50,705 nucleotides of DNA from an uncultured Clostridium sp. GTDB lineage: Bacteria > Bacillota > Clostridia > TANB77 > CAG-508. Below the pieces are notes generated by a model. It was not told the origin of the DNA, ran no database searches, and was given only the letters and a program-made list of their open reading frames with translations. The stretch spans positions 1 to 50,705 of the forward strand of contig CABQAZ010000010.1 in the NCBI GenBank assembly GCA_902462295.1. The letters are read 5' to 3'. The position numbers and the translations under genes are program-made. Below are positions 27,013 through 34,922 of the stretch, piece after piece. Position 1 is the stretch's first letter, and each line of letters opens with the position of its first letter.

Positions 27013-27126
27013 ATGATATATATATATATATTAATTGGATACATAATAGGTGCTATAACTACACCGGTAATATATGCATGTATTATTGCTAGTGAGCAAG
27101 ATGAATTCTGTGACAAAAAAAAATAA
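27013..27126 (+). CDS. Small membrane protein of 37 residues, unknown function
   Basis: The frame encodes one transmembrane helix, starting MIYIYILIGYIIGAITTPV, then a short charged tail rich in D, E and K. AGAAAGAGAG lies just upstream. It resembles the very short DUF3789-type membrane proteins of Firmicutes. The stretch of alternating T and A in the first codons lowers confidence, because that sequence could be promoter material. It lies between the glycan cluster and the sortase operon. Confidence 0.5.
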   Translation: MIYIYILIGYIIGAITTPVIYACIIASEQDEFCDKKK

Positions 27127-27143
27127 AAAATTTTAAAAAACTA

Positions 27144-27172
27144 TTGCACAAAAAAAAACTAAATGTTATAAT
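27144..27172 (+). promoter_or_regulatory. Sigma-A promoter of the sortase/Wzz operon
   Basis: TTGCAC at 27144-27149, 17-base spacer, perfect TATAAT at 27167-27172, then AAAAGAGAGG before ATG 27209. No clear terminator lies between here and 31646, so it may drive all seven downstream genes. Confidence 0.7.
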
Positions 27173-27208
27173 CAAAGAGTAAAAAATAAAAAAGAGAGGT
27201 TGATAATT

Positions 27209-27733
27209 ATGAAAAAAAGTTTAGTAATAACAATATTAACAGCCATAATAATCATGGCATGTGCAACATTAGTAAATGCTGCAACAACAAATACATTAGC
27301 AGATGAATTATATTCAAAAGGAAAAAAATATGGAATGACAACATCTGATAAAGTAAAAGTAGAAAGATATTTATCAGAAAATCCAGTAACAGATGAACAA
27401 GCCAATTCTGTAATTGCAAAAGCAGATGAAGCAATAGCTGTTATGGAATCAGCTGGAACAACAGACTACAACAAATTAACAGAAGCTCAAAAAGAACAAT
27501 TAAAATCAATAGCTACATCAGCAGCAGAAATAATAGATGTAAAATTAGTGTTTAAAAAAGGAACAGTAGAAATCTATGATAATACAGGTAAATTAATTGA
27601 AACAATTGGACAAAACAATGGAAAATTAGCATATACAGGAAATAACGTTAATGTTGTTTTAACTACTTCTGTAATAGCAATAATTGCCCTTGCTATCACT
27701 GTTGTAACAAAGAGAACTGTACATGAAAAATAA
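27209..27733 (+). CDS. Secreted protein with C-terminal LAYTG sorting signal
   Basis: This 174-residue protein has a signal peptide (MKKSLVITILTAIIIMACATLVNA, with a likely cut near residue 24), a small helical acidic domain (about 25-135) and a C-terminal wall-sorting signal: LAYTG (near 147), a hydrophobic stretch (VVLTTSVIAIIALAITVV) and a basic tail ending KRTVHEK. LAYTG departs from LPXTG at the second position, and the Asn after it is typical of class D-like sortase substrates as I know them. It overlaps the sortase gene by 11 bases, so the pair is probably enzyme and substrate. No known domain is recognised in the mature part. Confidence 0.8.
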   Translation: MKKSLVITILTAIIIMACATLVNAATTNTLADELYSKGKKYGMTTSDKVKVERYLSENPVTDEQANSVIAKADEAIAVMESAGTTDYNKLTEAQKEQLKSIATSAAEIIDVKLVFKKGTVEIYDNTGKLIETIGQNNGKLAYTGNNVNVVLTTSVIAIIALAITVVTKRTVHEK

Positions 27734-28358
27734 ATTAGTACAATCAGTAAAAGCAACTATTAGTAGCATAATAGTTGCTTTATTAATTGCAGTAGTATTG
27801 CTTTTAAGCATAAAACTATTTTTAGGGCGAAAAATAGATGAAATTTTCACATTAATAAATAAGGTTTCAATAACAACAAATGAAAAAGCAGAACCTGTTC
27901 AAACAACAATAAGTACAGACGATAATACAGAAACAACAACAATAAAAAACTATCCAGAATATGGAACACAATATGCTACTATAGAAATAGATAAAATAGA
28001 TGTAAATTTACCAGTTTATTATGGAGATACATTAGAAATTTTAAAAAAAGGAGTTGGACACTCAAGTGGTAGTTACTTCCCTGGAGAGGGAGGTTCAATA
28101 GTATATATGGGGCACAACTCAAAAAAAATGTTTAGAAGATTTTCAGAATTACAAAAAGGAAATGAAATAAAAGTTACAACTTCATATGGAGAATATACAT
28201 ACAAAATTTATGATATGCAATTAATAAAAGAAACAGAAACAGATAAATTGCCAATACAACGAGATAAAGAAATTTTAATGATATATACATGTTATCCATT
28301 CAACAATGTAGGATATGCAACACAAAGATATGTAGTATATGCAGAATTAGAAAAATAG
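27723..28358 (+). CDS. Sortase, class D type
   Basis: This is a 211-residue membrane-anchored transpeptidase. One N-terminal helix (about 12-36) anchors it outside the membrane. The catalytic triad is visible: His in YMGHN (near 137), Cys in MIYTCYPF (near 191) and Arg in GYATQRYVVYAEL near the C-terminus. It starts inside the end of the LAYTG gene, so translation is coupled. The substrate next door, rather than a pilin cluster, suggests a dedicated housekeeping-like or narrow role. The gene is upstream of the Wzz/BY-kinase genes. Confidence 0.93.
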   Translation: MKNKLVQSVKATISSIIVALLIAVVLLLSIKLFLGRKIDEIFTLINKVSITTNEKAEPVQTTISTDDNTETTTIKNYPEYGTQYATIEIDKIDVNLPVYYGDTLEILKKGVGHSSGSYFPGEGGSIVYMGHNSKKMFRRFSELQKGNEIKVTTSYGEYTYKIYDMQLIKETETDKLPIQRDKEILMIYTCYPFNNVGYATQRYVVYAELEK

Positions 28359-28375
28359 TAAGAAAGGAAAGAAAA

Positions 28376-29239
28376 ATGAAAATATTAACAAATCTTCTAA
28401 AATTCATATTCATATTAATATTGACAATATGTATTATATCTGTTGGAATTATAGCAATTACATTCTCAACTATTTTTAATAAAAACTATGTAGAAGAAAA
28501 ATTAGAAGAAACAAATTTTTATGAGGAAACATATAAATTAGTAGAATCAAATTTCGAAAACTATATATATCAATCAGGATTAGATGAAGAAGTTCTTGAA
28601 AATATATGTACAAAAGAAAAGGTAAAACAAGACATAAATATAATGTTATCAAACATATATAATGGCACTAAACAAAATATTGATACAACAGAAATAGCCA
28701 ACAATTTAGATTCAAATATAGATAAATTAGGAATAAAAAATAAACAAAACGAAAGTGCAATACAGCAATTTGTAGAACATATATGTAATGAATATACAGA
28801 TACAATAATACACACAAAATACGAAAATAAAATAAATGATATGTATACAAAAATTACAGAAAAATTAAATAAAATATATGAAATTGTATCAATAATATTA
28901 GTAATAGATTTTATTATAATTGTAGTAATAAATAATAAAAAAATTTCAAAAGATTTTCAATATATTGGACTGGCATTATTAGCTACATCATTTTTTGAAT
29001 TAATTAGTATGCAAATAATAAGTTTTAAAGTTGACATTAACGGTATAAAAATTTTAAATGATGTATTTTCAAAAACAATAGTAACCATAATTCAAGATGT
29101 AATTTATCAAGTGAACTCATTTGCATTAGGTTCTGCACTTGTTGGTACTATGGCTATTTCAATATATTCGGCAAGATTAATTTCTAAAAAAAATGGAGAA
29201 GTTGATGGAGATAAAAAGAAAAACAATGAGAAAGTATAG
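28376..29239 (+). CDS. Membrane protein of unknown function next to sortase
   Basis: The protein has 287 residues. One N-terminal helix (about 7-30) is followed by a mostly helical extracytoplasmic region (about 35-165, with conserved-looking Asn/Glu-rich segments), then three hydrophobic helices (about 170-190, 200-222 and 240-265) and a charged tail. I do not recognise the family. Proteins of this layout often sit beside class D sortases in Clostridia. The ATG at 28376 follows AGAAAGGAAAG. A frame extension to 28289 runs through the sortase gene and is not used. Confidence 0.72.
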   Translation: MKILTNLLKFIFILILTICIISVGIIAITFSTIFNKNYVEEKLEETNFYEETYKLVESNFENYIYQSGLDEEVLENICTKEKVKQDINIMLSNIYNGTKQNIDTTEIANNLDSNIDKLGIKNKQNESAIQQFVEHICNEYTDTIIHTKYENKINDMYTKITEKLNKIYEIVSIILVIDFIIIVVINNKKISKDFQYIGLALLATSFFELISMQIISFKVDINGIKILNDVFSKTIVTIIQDVIYQVNSFALGSALVGTMAISIYSARLISKKNGEVDGDKKKNNEKV

Positions 29240-29287
29240 AGAAATAGAAATAATAAAATTAAGTTTTATACATTGGAAGGAGAAAAT

Positions 29288-29995
29288 ATGGAAGAAATAG
29301 ATTTAAAAGAACTATTACGAATGTTTTGGCAAAGTAAAACACAAATCTTATTAATAGTAGCAATATTTATTGTAATAGGAGTAATATATACATTAGGGTT
29401 TGTTACTCCAAAATACCAAGCATCAACAACCTTGTTATTAGCAACTAATTCATCATCTGAAAAAACAGAATCAATAACAACGACAGATATAACATTAAAC
29501 TCTAAATTAGTGTCAACATACAGTAAACTTGTAGGAAGTAGTAAAATAATAAGAAAAGTAATATCTAATTTATCATTAGACATAGATGAAAATACATTAA
29601 AAAAGAATATAAGTGTAACAGCTGTTGAAGACGCAGAAATGATTCAGATAGCAGTAAAAAATGAAGACCCAGTCTTAGCAACAAAAATAGCAAATGAAAC
29701 AGCAAAAATATTTATAGAAAATGTAAAAGAATATTATGGAATAGAAAATGTTCACATTGTAGATGAAGCAGAAGTACCACAAAGACCAGTAAATGTAAAT
29801 CACAAAAAAGATATAATTATATTTGCATTTATAGGAATTGTAATTGCAGGAATGTATATATTAGTTGCAAATATGCTAGATACAACAATAAAATCAGAAG
29901 AAGATATAGAAAAGATTTCTGGACTTACAGTATTAGCAACAATACCATTATATGAAGGGACAGAAGACAGAAGAAAAAAAGGAGGAAGAAGATAA
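29288..29995 (+). CDS. Polysaccharide chain-length regulator (Wzz/YveK-type)
   Basis: This 235-residue protein has two membrane helices (about 22-42 and 173-193) flanking an extracytoplasmic Wzz domain. EEIDLKELLRMFWQSK leads into the first helix, and the proline-containing VPQRPVNVNHKKD lies just before the second. Such proteins set polymer length and activate the partner tyrosine kinase. TTG 29273 is in frame, but ATG 29288 is better placed after GGAAGGAG. The stop and the kinase start overlap in ATAATGAG, so the pair is translated together. Confidence 0.9.
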   Translation: MEEIDLKELLRMFWQSKTQILLIVAIFIVIGVIYTLGFVTPKYQASTTLLLATNSSSEKTESITTTDITLNSKLVSTYSKLVGSSKIIRKVISNLSLDIDENTLKKNISVTAVEDAEMIQIAVKNEDPVLATKIANETAKIFIENVKEYYGIENVHIVDEAEVPQRPVNVNHKKDIIIFAFIGIVIAGMYILVANMLDTTIKSEEDIEKISGLTVLATIPLYEGTEDRRKKGGRR

Positions 29996-30930
29996 TGAGA
30001 AGAGAGCTAATAGCACATGAAGAGCCAAAGTCTTATGTGTCAGAATTATTTAGAACATTAAGAACTAATGTACAATTTATGAGCTCAAATAAAGGTTTGA
30101 GAACTTTATTGGTTACTTCAACATTACCAGGAGAAGGAAAATCATGGGTAGCTTCAAATTTAGCCGTTGCATTTGCACAGGCTAATAAAAAAGTTGTATT
30201 AATAGATGCAGATATGAGAAAATGTTGTTTACACAATATTTTTAAGGTATCTTCTTATCCAGGATTATCAAATTTCTTAGCAGGAGTAAATGAAAATGGT
30301 AGTGAAGCGAATGACCTTGGAAATTATTTGAGAGAAACAGAAATACCAAATTTATATCTTTTACCAGCTGGTAATGTTCCGCCAAATCCATCAGAATTAT
30401 TAACAACTTCTCGAATTATAGAATTGTTAAATGAATTGCAAAAAGGATGTGATTTGATAATTATAGATGGAACACCATCAAAGTTAGTAACTGATGCGGT
30501 TATATTATCAAGAATTGTTGATTCTACAATAATAGTAGCAGGTCACAATATGGCAAAAAAGGATGATTTTGCAAAAGTTGTAAGAGACATAAAAAATGTT
30601 GGAGGAAATATTGCAGGAGTTGTATATAATAAGAAACCTGTTACAAATAAAAAAGAAAATGAAACATATTATTATGCGACACAAAATGATAAAAAAAAAG
30701 ATGTTGAATATGAACAAAAAAGACAAGTTCAACGTAATAGAGCAACAGATATGTTAAATAGAGATAGAAGCCCAGAGGAATATCAAAAACAAATACAAGA
30801 AAAAATTGTTAAAGAAATTAAACAAGAGACAGAAAAATTACCGGAAGAAAGAGCAACAGAAATGTTAAAACAATTTAATGAATATTTGCAAAAAGAAAAA
30901 GAAAACAGAGATAATAGGAGTCAGAAATGA
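29995..30930 (+). CDS. BY-kinase (CpsD/CapB-type tyrosine-protein kinase) with a charged C-terminal extension
   Basis: This is a 311-residue cytoplasmic ATPase that autophosphorylates and controls polymer export. The motifs are Walker A (LPGEGKSWVASNLA, near 47), Walker A' (VVLIDADMRK, near 68), Walker B (LIIIDGTP, near 158) and the substrate tyrosine cluster (ETYYYAT, near 223). In family members the cluster is usually near the C-terminus. Here about 85 further residues follow. They are helical, charged and contain two related blocks, RATDML and RATEML. The gene overlaps the phosphatase gene by 4 bases. Confidence 0.9.
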   Translation: MRRELIAHEEPKSYVSELFRTLRTNVQFMSSNKGLRTLLVTSTLPGEGKSWVASNLAVAFAQANKKVVLIDADMRKCCLHNIFKVSSYPGLSNFLAGVNENGSEANDLGNYLRETEIPNLYLLPAGNVPPNPSELLTTSRIIELLNELQKGCDLIIIDGTPSKLVTDAVILSRIVDSTIIVAGHNMAKKDDFAKVVRDIKNVGGNIAGVVYNKKPVTNKKENETYYYATQNDKKKDVEYEQKRQVQRNRATDMLNRDRSPEEYQKQIQEKIVKEIKQETEKLPEERATEMLKQFNEYLQKEKENRDNRSQK

Positions 30931-31646
30931 TAGATTTTCACTCACATATATTACCAAATATAGATGATGGTTCAATTAGTATGGAAGAAACAATAAATAT
31001 AATAAATGAAGCAAAACAGGCAGGATTTACAAAAATAATCTTAACATCTCATTATATACCAAACTATTATGAATATAATGAATTAGAAAGAACAAAGCTA
31101 ATGGAACAGGTTAAAAATAGATTAGATGTAAATTCTTCTGCTGACCTTCAACTATATTTGGGAAATGAAATATATATTTCTAATGAAATTACAGAATTAA
31201 TAAAAGAGAAAAAAGCATCAACAATCAACAATACTAAATATGTATTATTTGAATTGCCAATGAATACAAAGCCATTGTTTACAAAAGAAGTAATATTTAA
31301 ATTGATAGAAAATGGTTATAAACCAATAATAGCACATCCAGAAAGATATAGTTATGTACAAAAGAACATACAATTTGTTGAAGAATTAGCTGATATGGGT
31401 GCATTGTTCCAATCTAATTATGGAAGTATTATTGGAATGTATGGTAATAAGGCAAAAAAAACGTTAAAAAAATTATTAAAAAAAGACATGATTAGTTTTT
31501 TGGGGAGTGATGTTCATAGAACAAATCAGATATATCCCGAAATACCTAAAATATTGAAAAAATTAGGTAAAATAATATCACATGAAAGATTAGAAGAGCT
31601 TACAACATTAAATGCGCAAAAAGTTTTGGACGGAAAATTTTTATAA
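30927..31646 (+). CDS. PHP-type tyrosine-protein phosphatase (CpsB/YwqE-like)
   Basis: It dephosphorylates the BY-kinase and so resets the export machinery. The 239-residue protein has the metal-binding motifs of the PHP family: HSHILPNIDDG at residue 4, TSHYIP, GNEIYIS, IAHPERYSY and GSDVHRTN. No signal peptide is visible. It closes the Wzz-kinase-phosphatase trio. The trio sits downstream of the glycan genes and the sortase, not at the head of the cluster as in many streptococcal loci. Confidence 0.93.
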   Translation: MIDFHSHILPNIDDGSISMEETINIINEAKQAGFTKIILTSHYIPNYYEYNELERTKLMEQVKNRLDVNSSADLQLYLGNEIYISNEITELIKEKKASTINNTKYVLFELPMNTKPLFTKEVIFKLIENGYKPIIAHPERYSYVQKNIQFVEELADMGALFQSNYGSIIGMYGNKAKKTLKKLLKKDMISFLGSDVHRTNQIYPEIPKILKKLGKIISHERLEELTTLNAQKVLDGKFL

Positions 31647-31665
31647 GAAAATTTTATAAAAGATA

Positions 31666-31694
31666 TTGCCAAAATTAAAATAATGTGTTAATAT
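31666..31694 (+). promoter_or_regulatory. Promoter of tRNA-Trp
   Basis: TTGCCA at 31666-31671 with TAATAT at 31689-31694 (17-base spacer). The same -35 hexamer is used before hpf. A TATTAT at 31692-31697 overlaps and is an alternative. Confidence 0.5.
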
Positions 31695-31706
31695 TATAAA
31701 CGATGT

Positions 31707-31781
31707 AGGGGTATAGTGTTAATGGTAGCACATCGGTCTCCAAAACCGCCTGTGTGGGTTCGAATCCTACTACCCCTGCCA
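31707..31781 (+). tRNA. tRNA-Trp (anticodon CCA)
   Basis: The acceptor stem AGGGGTA (31707-31713) pairs with TACCCCT (31771-31777). The discriminator is G and CCA is encoded (31779-31781). The anticodon arm CGGT-CTCCAAA-ACCG gives anticodon CCA. The D-loop and a T-arm with GGTTCGAATCC are present. The total is 75 bases. It reads UGG, and the gene is not part of the glycan operon. Confidence 0.95.
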
Positions 31782-31797
31782 TATAAAAATAGGGGGC

Positions 31798-31825
31798 AAA
31801 AAGACTTTTTTTGTAAGGTCTTTTT
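31798..31825 (+). terminator. Terminator after tRNA-Trp
   Basis: AAAAAGAC (31798-31805) pairs with GTCTTTTT (31818-31825). The stem ends in Ts. Confidence 0.6.
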
Positions 31826-31829
31826 CCAA

Positions 31830-31866
31830 GAAGAAGTTTAGTTTTTAAAACTAGCTTCTTTTTTTT
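31830..31866 (+). terminator. Second, stronger terminator upstream of the M23 gene
   Basis: GAAG-TT-TAGTTTT pairs with AAAACTA-GC-CTTC-type sequence across a one- to three-base loop, and eight Ts follow. Together with the first hairpin it isolates the tRNA from the M23 gene. Confidence 0.7.
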
Positions 31867-31892
31867 ATACTAAAAGATGTATTTTACTAAAA

Positions 31893-32486
31893 ATGGAGGT
31901 GAAAAATATAAATAAAAATGTTTTTAGAATAATAATTTTTTCAATTATAATATGTATTTTGTTTATACCAACAATGACTGTAAATAGTAATAGTGAAGAA
32001 ATTAGTCAGAAAAAAGATTTGGTTTTTTATGGTAATTCAAATTTTGCATGGCCAATACCAGGATATACAGCAATATCATCTAATTTTGGAAAAAGGAATG
32101 CACCAACTTCAGGAGCTTCTACATATCATAAAGGGGTAGATATTCCAGCACCAGAAGGTACAACATTAATAGCAACAACAGATGGAAAAATAACATTTAC
32201 AGGCTTTTTAGGAGGAGGTGGATATACAATAACACTTACAACAAAAGACAACATTAAAATTTCATATTGTCATGTATCTCCCAAATACATTGTATCTGAA
32301 GGTCAAGAAATTGAACAAGGTCAAATAATAGGAAATGTTGGACCTAAATATGTATATGGAGTTGCTGGAAATACTTATAAAGATGCAACTGGAAATCCTA
32401 CAAATGGTGCAACAACTGGATGTCATTTACATATAGGATTTAGAATAGATGGGGAATATATAAATCCATTAGATTATTTACAATAG
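31893..32486 (+). CDS. M23-family metallopeptidase (secreted cell-wall endopeptidase)
   Basis: It should cleave peptide cross-links in peptidoglycan. The protein has a signal peptide (IIIFSIIICILFIPTMTVNS) and a C-terminal LytM domain. The zinc-site motifs are HKGVDIPAPEGT, YCHVSP and GCHLHIGF (HxH). The C-terminal end YINPLDYL is typical. The start is unclear. ATG 31893 has no ribosome binding site and would lie inside the site used by the next candidate. GGAGG at 31895-31899 ends 8 bases before the in-frame ATA at 31908, which gives a compact signal peptide beginning NKNVFRII. Confidence 0.88.
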   Translation: MEVKNINKNVFRIIIFSIIICILFIPTMTVNSNSEEISQKKDLVFYGNSNFAWPIPGYTAISSNFGKRNAPTSGASTYHKGVDIPAPEGTTLIATTDGKITFTGFLGGGGYTITLTTKDNIKISYCHVSPKYIVSEGQEIEQGQIIGNVGPKYVYGVAGNTYKDATGNPTNGATTGCHLHIGFRIDGEYINPLDYLQ

Positions 32487-32529
32487 ATTAATTATATGAT
32501 ATTATATTAATATTTGAGGAGATGATTTT

Positions 32530-34228
32530 ATGGCATTTGATGGAATTGTAACAAAATCAATTGTTGATGAATTAAAAAACATTATAGGAAGTAAAATAGA
32601 TAAAATATATGAACCAGATAAAAACACTATAATTTTGGGATTATATTTAAATGGTAAAAATTATGGATTAAACATATGTATAGATTCTCATAACTATAGA
32701 ATTAATTTAACAACACATTCAAAAGTAAACCCACTTGTAGCTCCTAATTTTTGTATGTTACTTAGAAAACATTTATTAGGAGGAAGAATTTCCAATGTTA
32801 CTATGATAGGATTAGAAAGACTTGTAAATATACAGATTGAAACAATAAATGAATTTAATGAAATTGAAATAAAAACATTAATAATAGAATTGATGGGAAA
32901 ACATAGTAATATAATATTGATAAATTCAAAAGGAATAATTATTGACGCAATAAGACATATAGATTCTACTAGTTCATATAGAGAAATATTGCCATCACGT
33001 ATATATACTTTGCCTAAATCAGAAAAATTTGATTTTACAGAATTAAAAGGATATGAAGACTTTTTCGATAAAATATCAAAAGAATTAGAAAGTAACAGCA
33101 TAGAAAAGGCTATTGTTAATACATTTACTGGATTTAGTTTAGTATTTGCAAAATCAGTAGTTAATAAATGTAAAATAAATGAAATATCAACTAAAAGCTT
33201 AGAAAAAATATATAATTATGTTTATGCTATAATCAATAAAAGAGAAAATTTAAGTTTTGAAAAAATATATAAAAATGACAAAATTTCAGATTATGTTATA
33301 ACAATAGGAGAAAATAGTCAAATATTTGAATTAAATTTTTTTATAGATGATTTTTATTTTAAAAGAGAAACAGAAGAAACTTTTAGTAATTATAGAAATA
33401 GCATATTAAAAATGATTTTAGAAATTCAAAAAAAATACAATAATCGTTTAATAAGTATAAATTCTAAACTTAAAGAATGTGATGAAATGGATAAATATAA
33501 ACTATATGGTGAACTTATAACAGCAAATTTATATAGATTAACCAATAGTCACACTTCAAGTATTGAATTAGAAAATTATTATGATAACAACAATTTAATA
33601 AAGATACCTTTAGATATAAGGTATAATCCAAGTATTAATGCAAAAAGATATTTTAAAAAATATAGTAAACTAAAAAATGCATTTCAAATTGTTTCTAAAC
33701 AAAAAAAGGAAACAGAAAAAGAACTTGAATATATTGAAAGTATAGTATATGAACTAGAAAGCAGTACATGTGTAGAAGATGTACAAGATATATTTGAAGA
33801 AATAAGTGAAAATGTTATATTTAAGCAAAAATTAAAAAAGAAAGAAAAGAAGAACAAAAAAACAAAAAAGAAACAAAAACGTACATATTCACCTATTGAA
33901 TATGATATAGGCGGATATAAGGTCTATGTTGGAAAAAATAATAAAGAGAATGATTGGCTTACATTCTGTTTCGCAAAAAAAGACGATATATGGTTTCATA
34001 CAAAAGATATACAACGGAAGTCATGTGATATTAAAGAAAGATAAGCCTATAAATGATGATATATTAGTTAAATGTGCACAGATAGCAGTAAAACACAGTA
34101 AAGCAAAACTTTCTTCAAATGTAGCTGTTGATTATTGTCAGGTTCAATTTGTAAAAAAGCCACATACAGCAAAGCCAGGAATGGTAATCTTTACAAATAA
34201 TAAAACTTTAAATGTTAATCCACTATAA
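32530..34228 (+). CDS. rqcH: RqcH (NFACT protein), ribosome-associated quality control, through a +1 shift at 34015
   Basis: RqcH binds the 50S subunit with stalled peptidyl-tRNA and adds alanine tails that mark the peptide for degradation. The N-terminal NFACT-N domain (MAFDGIVTKSIVDELK) is followed by a helix-hairpin and coiled-coil region and, from about residue 455, NFACT-R. Frame zero reads through DDIWFHTKDIQ, reaches CGG at 34015 and stops at 34042-34044 (504 residues). Skipping one base gives GSHVILKKDKP and continues to 34228, for 565 residues, the usual family length. The downstream part in the shifted frame is conserved (AVKHSKA, VDYCQVQFVKKP, KPGMVIFTN). Frame-zero residues after the site match nothing. 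Confidence 0.9.
34015..34018 (+). other. Candidate +1 frameshift site CGG-A in rqcH
   Basis: Zero frame reads CAA-CGG-AAG-TCA. With one base skipped it reads CAA-GGA-AGT-CAT-GTG, the conserved Q-G-S-H-V of NFACT-R. No ribosome binding site-like run precedes it. The preceding codons at the three sites (GGC, GTA, CAA) have nothing in common, so CGG followed by A is the only shared element. Confidence 0.8.
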
Positions 34229-34232
34229 AACC

Positions 34233-34261
34233 TTGACATAATGCAAAAAAGGTGAGAAAAT
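34233..34261 (+). promoter_or_regulatory. Promoter of the scpB-proS pair
   Basis: A consensus TTGACA at 34233-34238 with GAAAAT at 34256-34261 (17-base spacer, 4 of 6 matches). The region begins 5 bases after the end of rqcH. Confidence 0.45.
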
Positions 34262-34297
34262 ATAGCTATTAAAAATAAAGAGAAGTAGGAAAAAAAT

Positions 34298-34903
34298 ATG
34301 GAAACACAAAAAATAAAAGAAATAATAGAAGCAATATTATTTTCAGCAGGTAGAATAGTAACACAAGAAGAATTAATATTAGCTTTAGAAATAGACCAAA
34401 ATCAATTAGAAAATATAATAAAGATTATGCAAGAAGATTACATGTCAAGAGGAATAGAAATAATTAAAGTAGAAAATGGTTATCAACTATGTACCAAAAA
34501 GGAATATTATGAATATATATATCCAATTATAGACAAAAGAGCAAAGCCTAATCTATCAAATGCATCATTAGAAACACTTGCAATAATTGCATATAATCAA
34601 AGAGCAACAAGAGCAGAAATAGAAGCAATAAGAGGAGTAAATAGTGATGGAACAATATATAAATTATTAGATTATGGGCTAATAGAAGATGCAGGAAAAG
34701 CAGATTTACCAGGTAGACCTACAACATACAAAACAACGCCAGAATTTTTAAAAATGTTTGGATATGAATCTTTGGCAAAATTACCTGAGCTACCAAGATA
34801 TAAACTTGATGCCAACAGACAAATTGTAATTGATGAATTAGTGGAGGCTCCTATGCCCGCAAAGGGTGAACTTGAGTTAGAAGATAAAGAAAACAATAAT
34901 TAA
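34298..34903 (+). CDS. scpB: Segregation and condensation protein B
   Basis: ScpB forms the SMC-ScpAB condensin complex with a kleisin, ScpA, and helps separate replicated chromosomes. The 201-residue protein has two winged-helix domains. KEIIEAILFSAGRIVTQEEL opens the first. LETLAIIAYNQRATRAEIEAIRG opens the second, and RPTTYKTTPEFLKMFG is the usual landmark near residue 145. scpA is not in the window, unlike the common scpA-scpB order. Confidence 0.95.
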   Translation: METQKIKEIIEAILFSAGRIVTQEELILALEIDQNQLENIIKIMQEDYMSRGIEIIKVENGYQLCTKKEYYEYIYPIIDKRAKPNLSNASLETLAIIAYNQRATRAEIEAIRGVNSDGTIYKLLDYGLIEDAGKADLPGRPTTYKTTPEFLKMFGYESLAKLPELPRYKLDANRQIVIDELVEAPMPAKGELELEDKENNN

Positions 34904-34922
34904 AAAATAGTAGGAGGAAATT

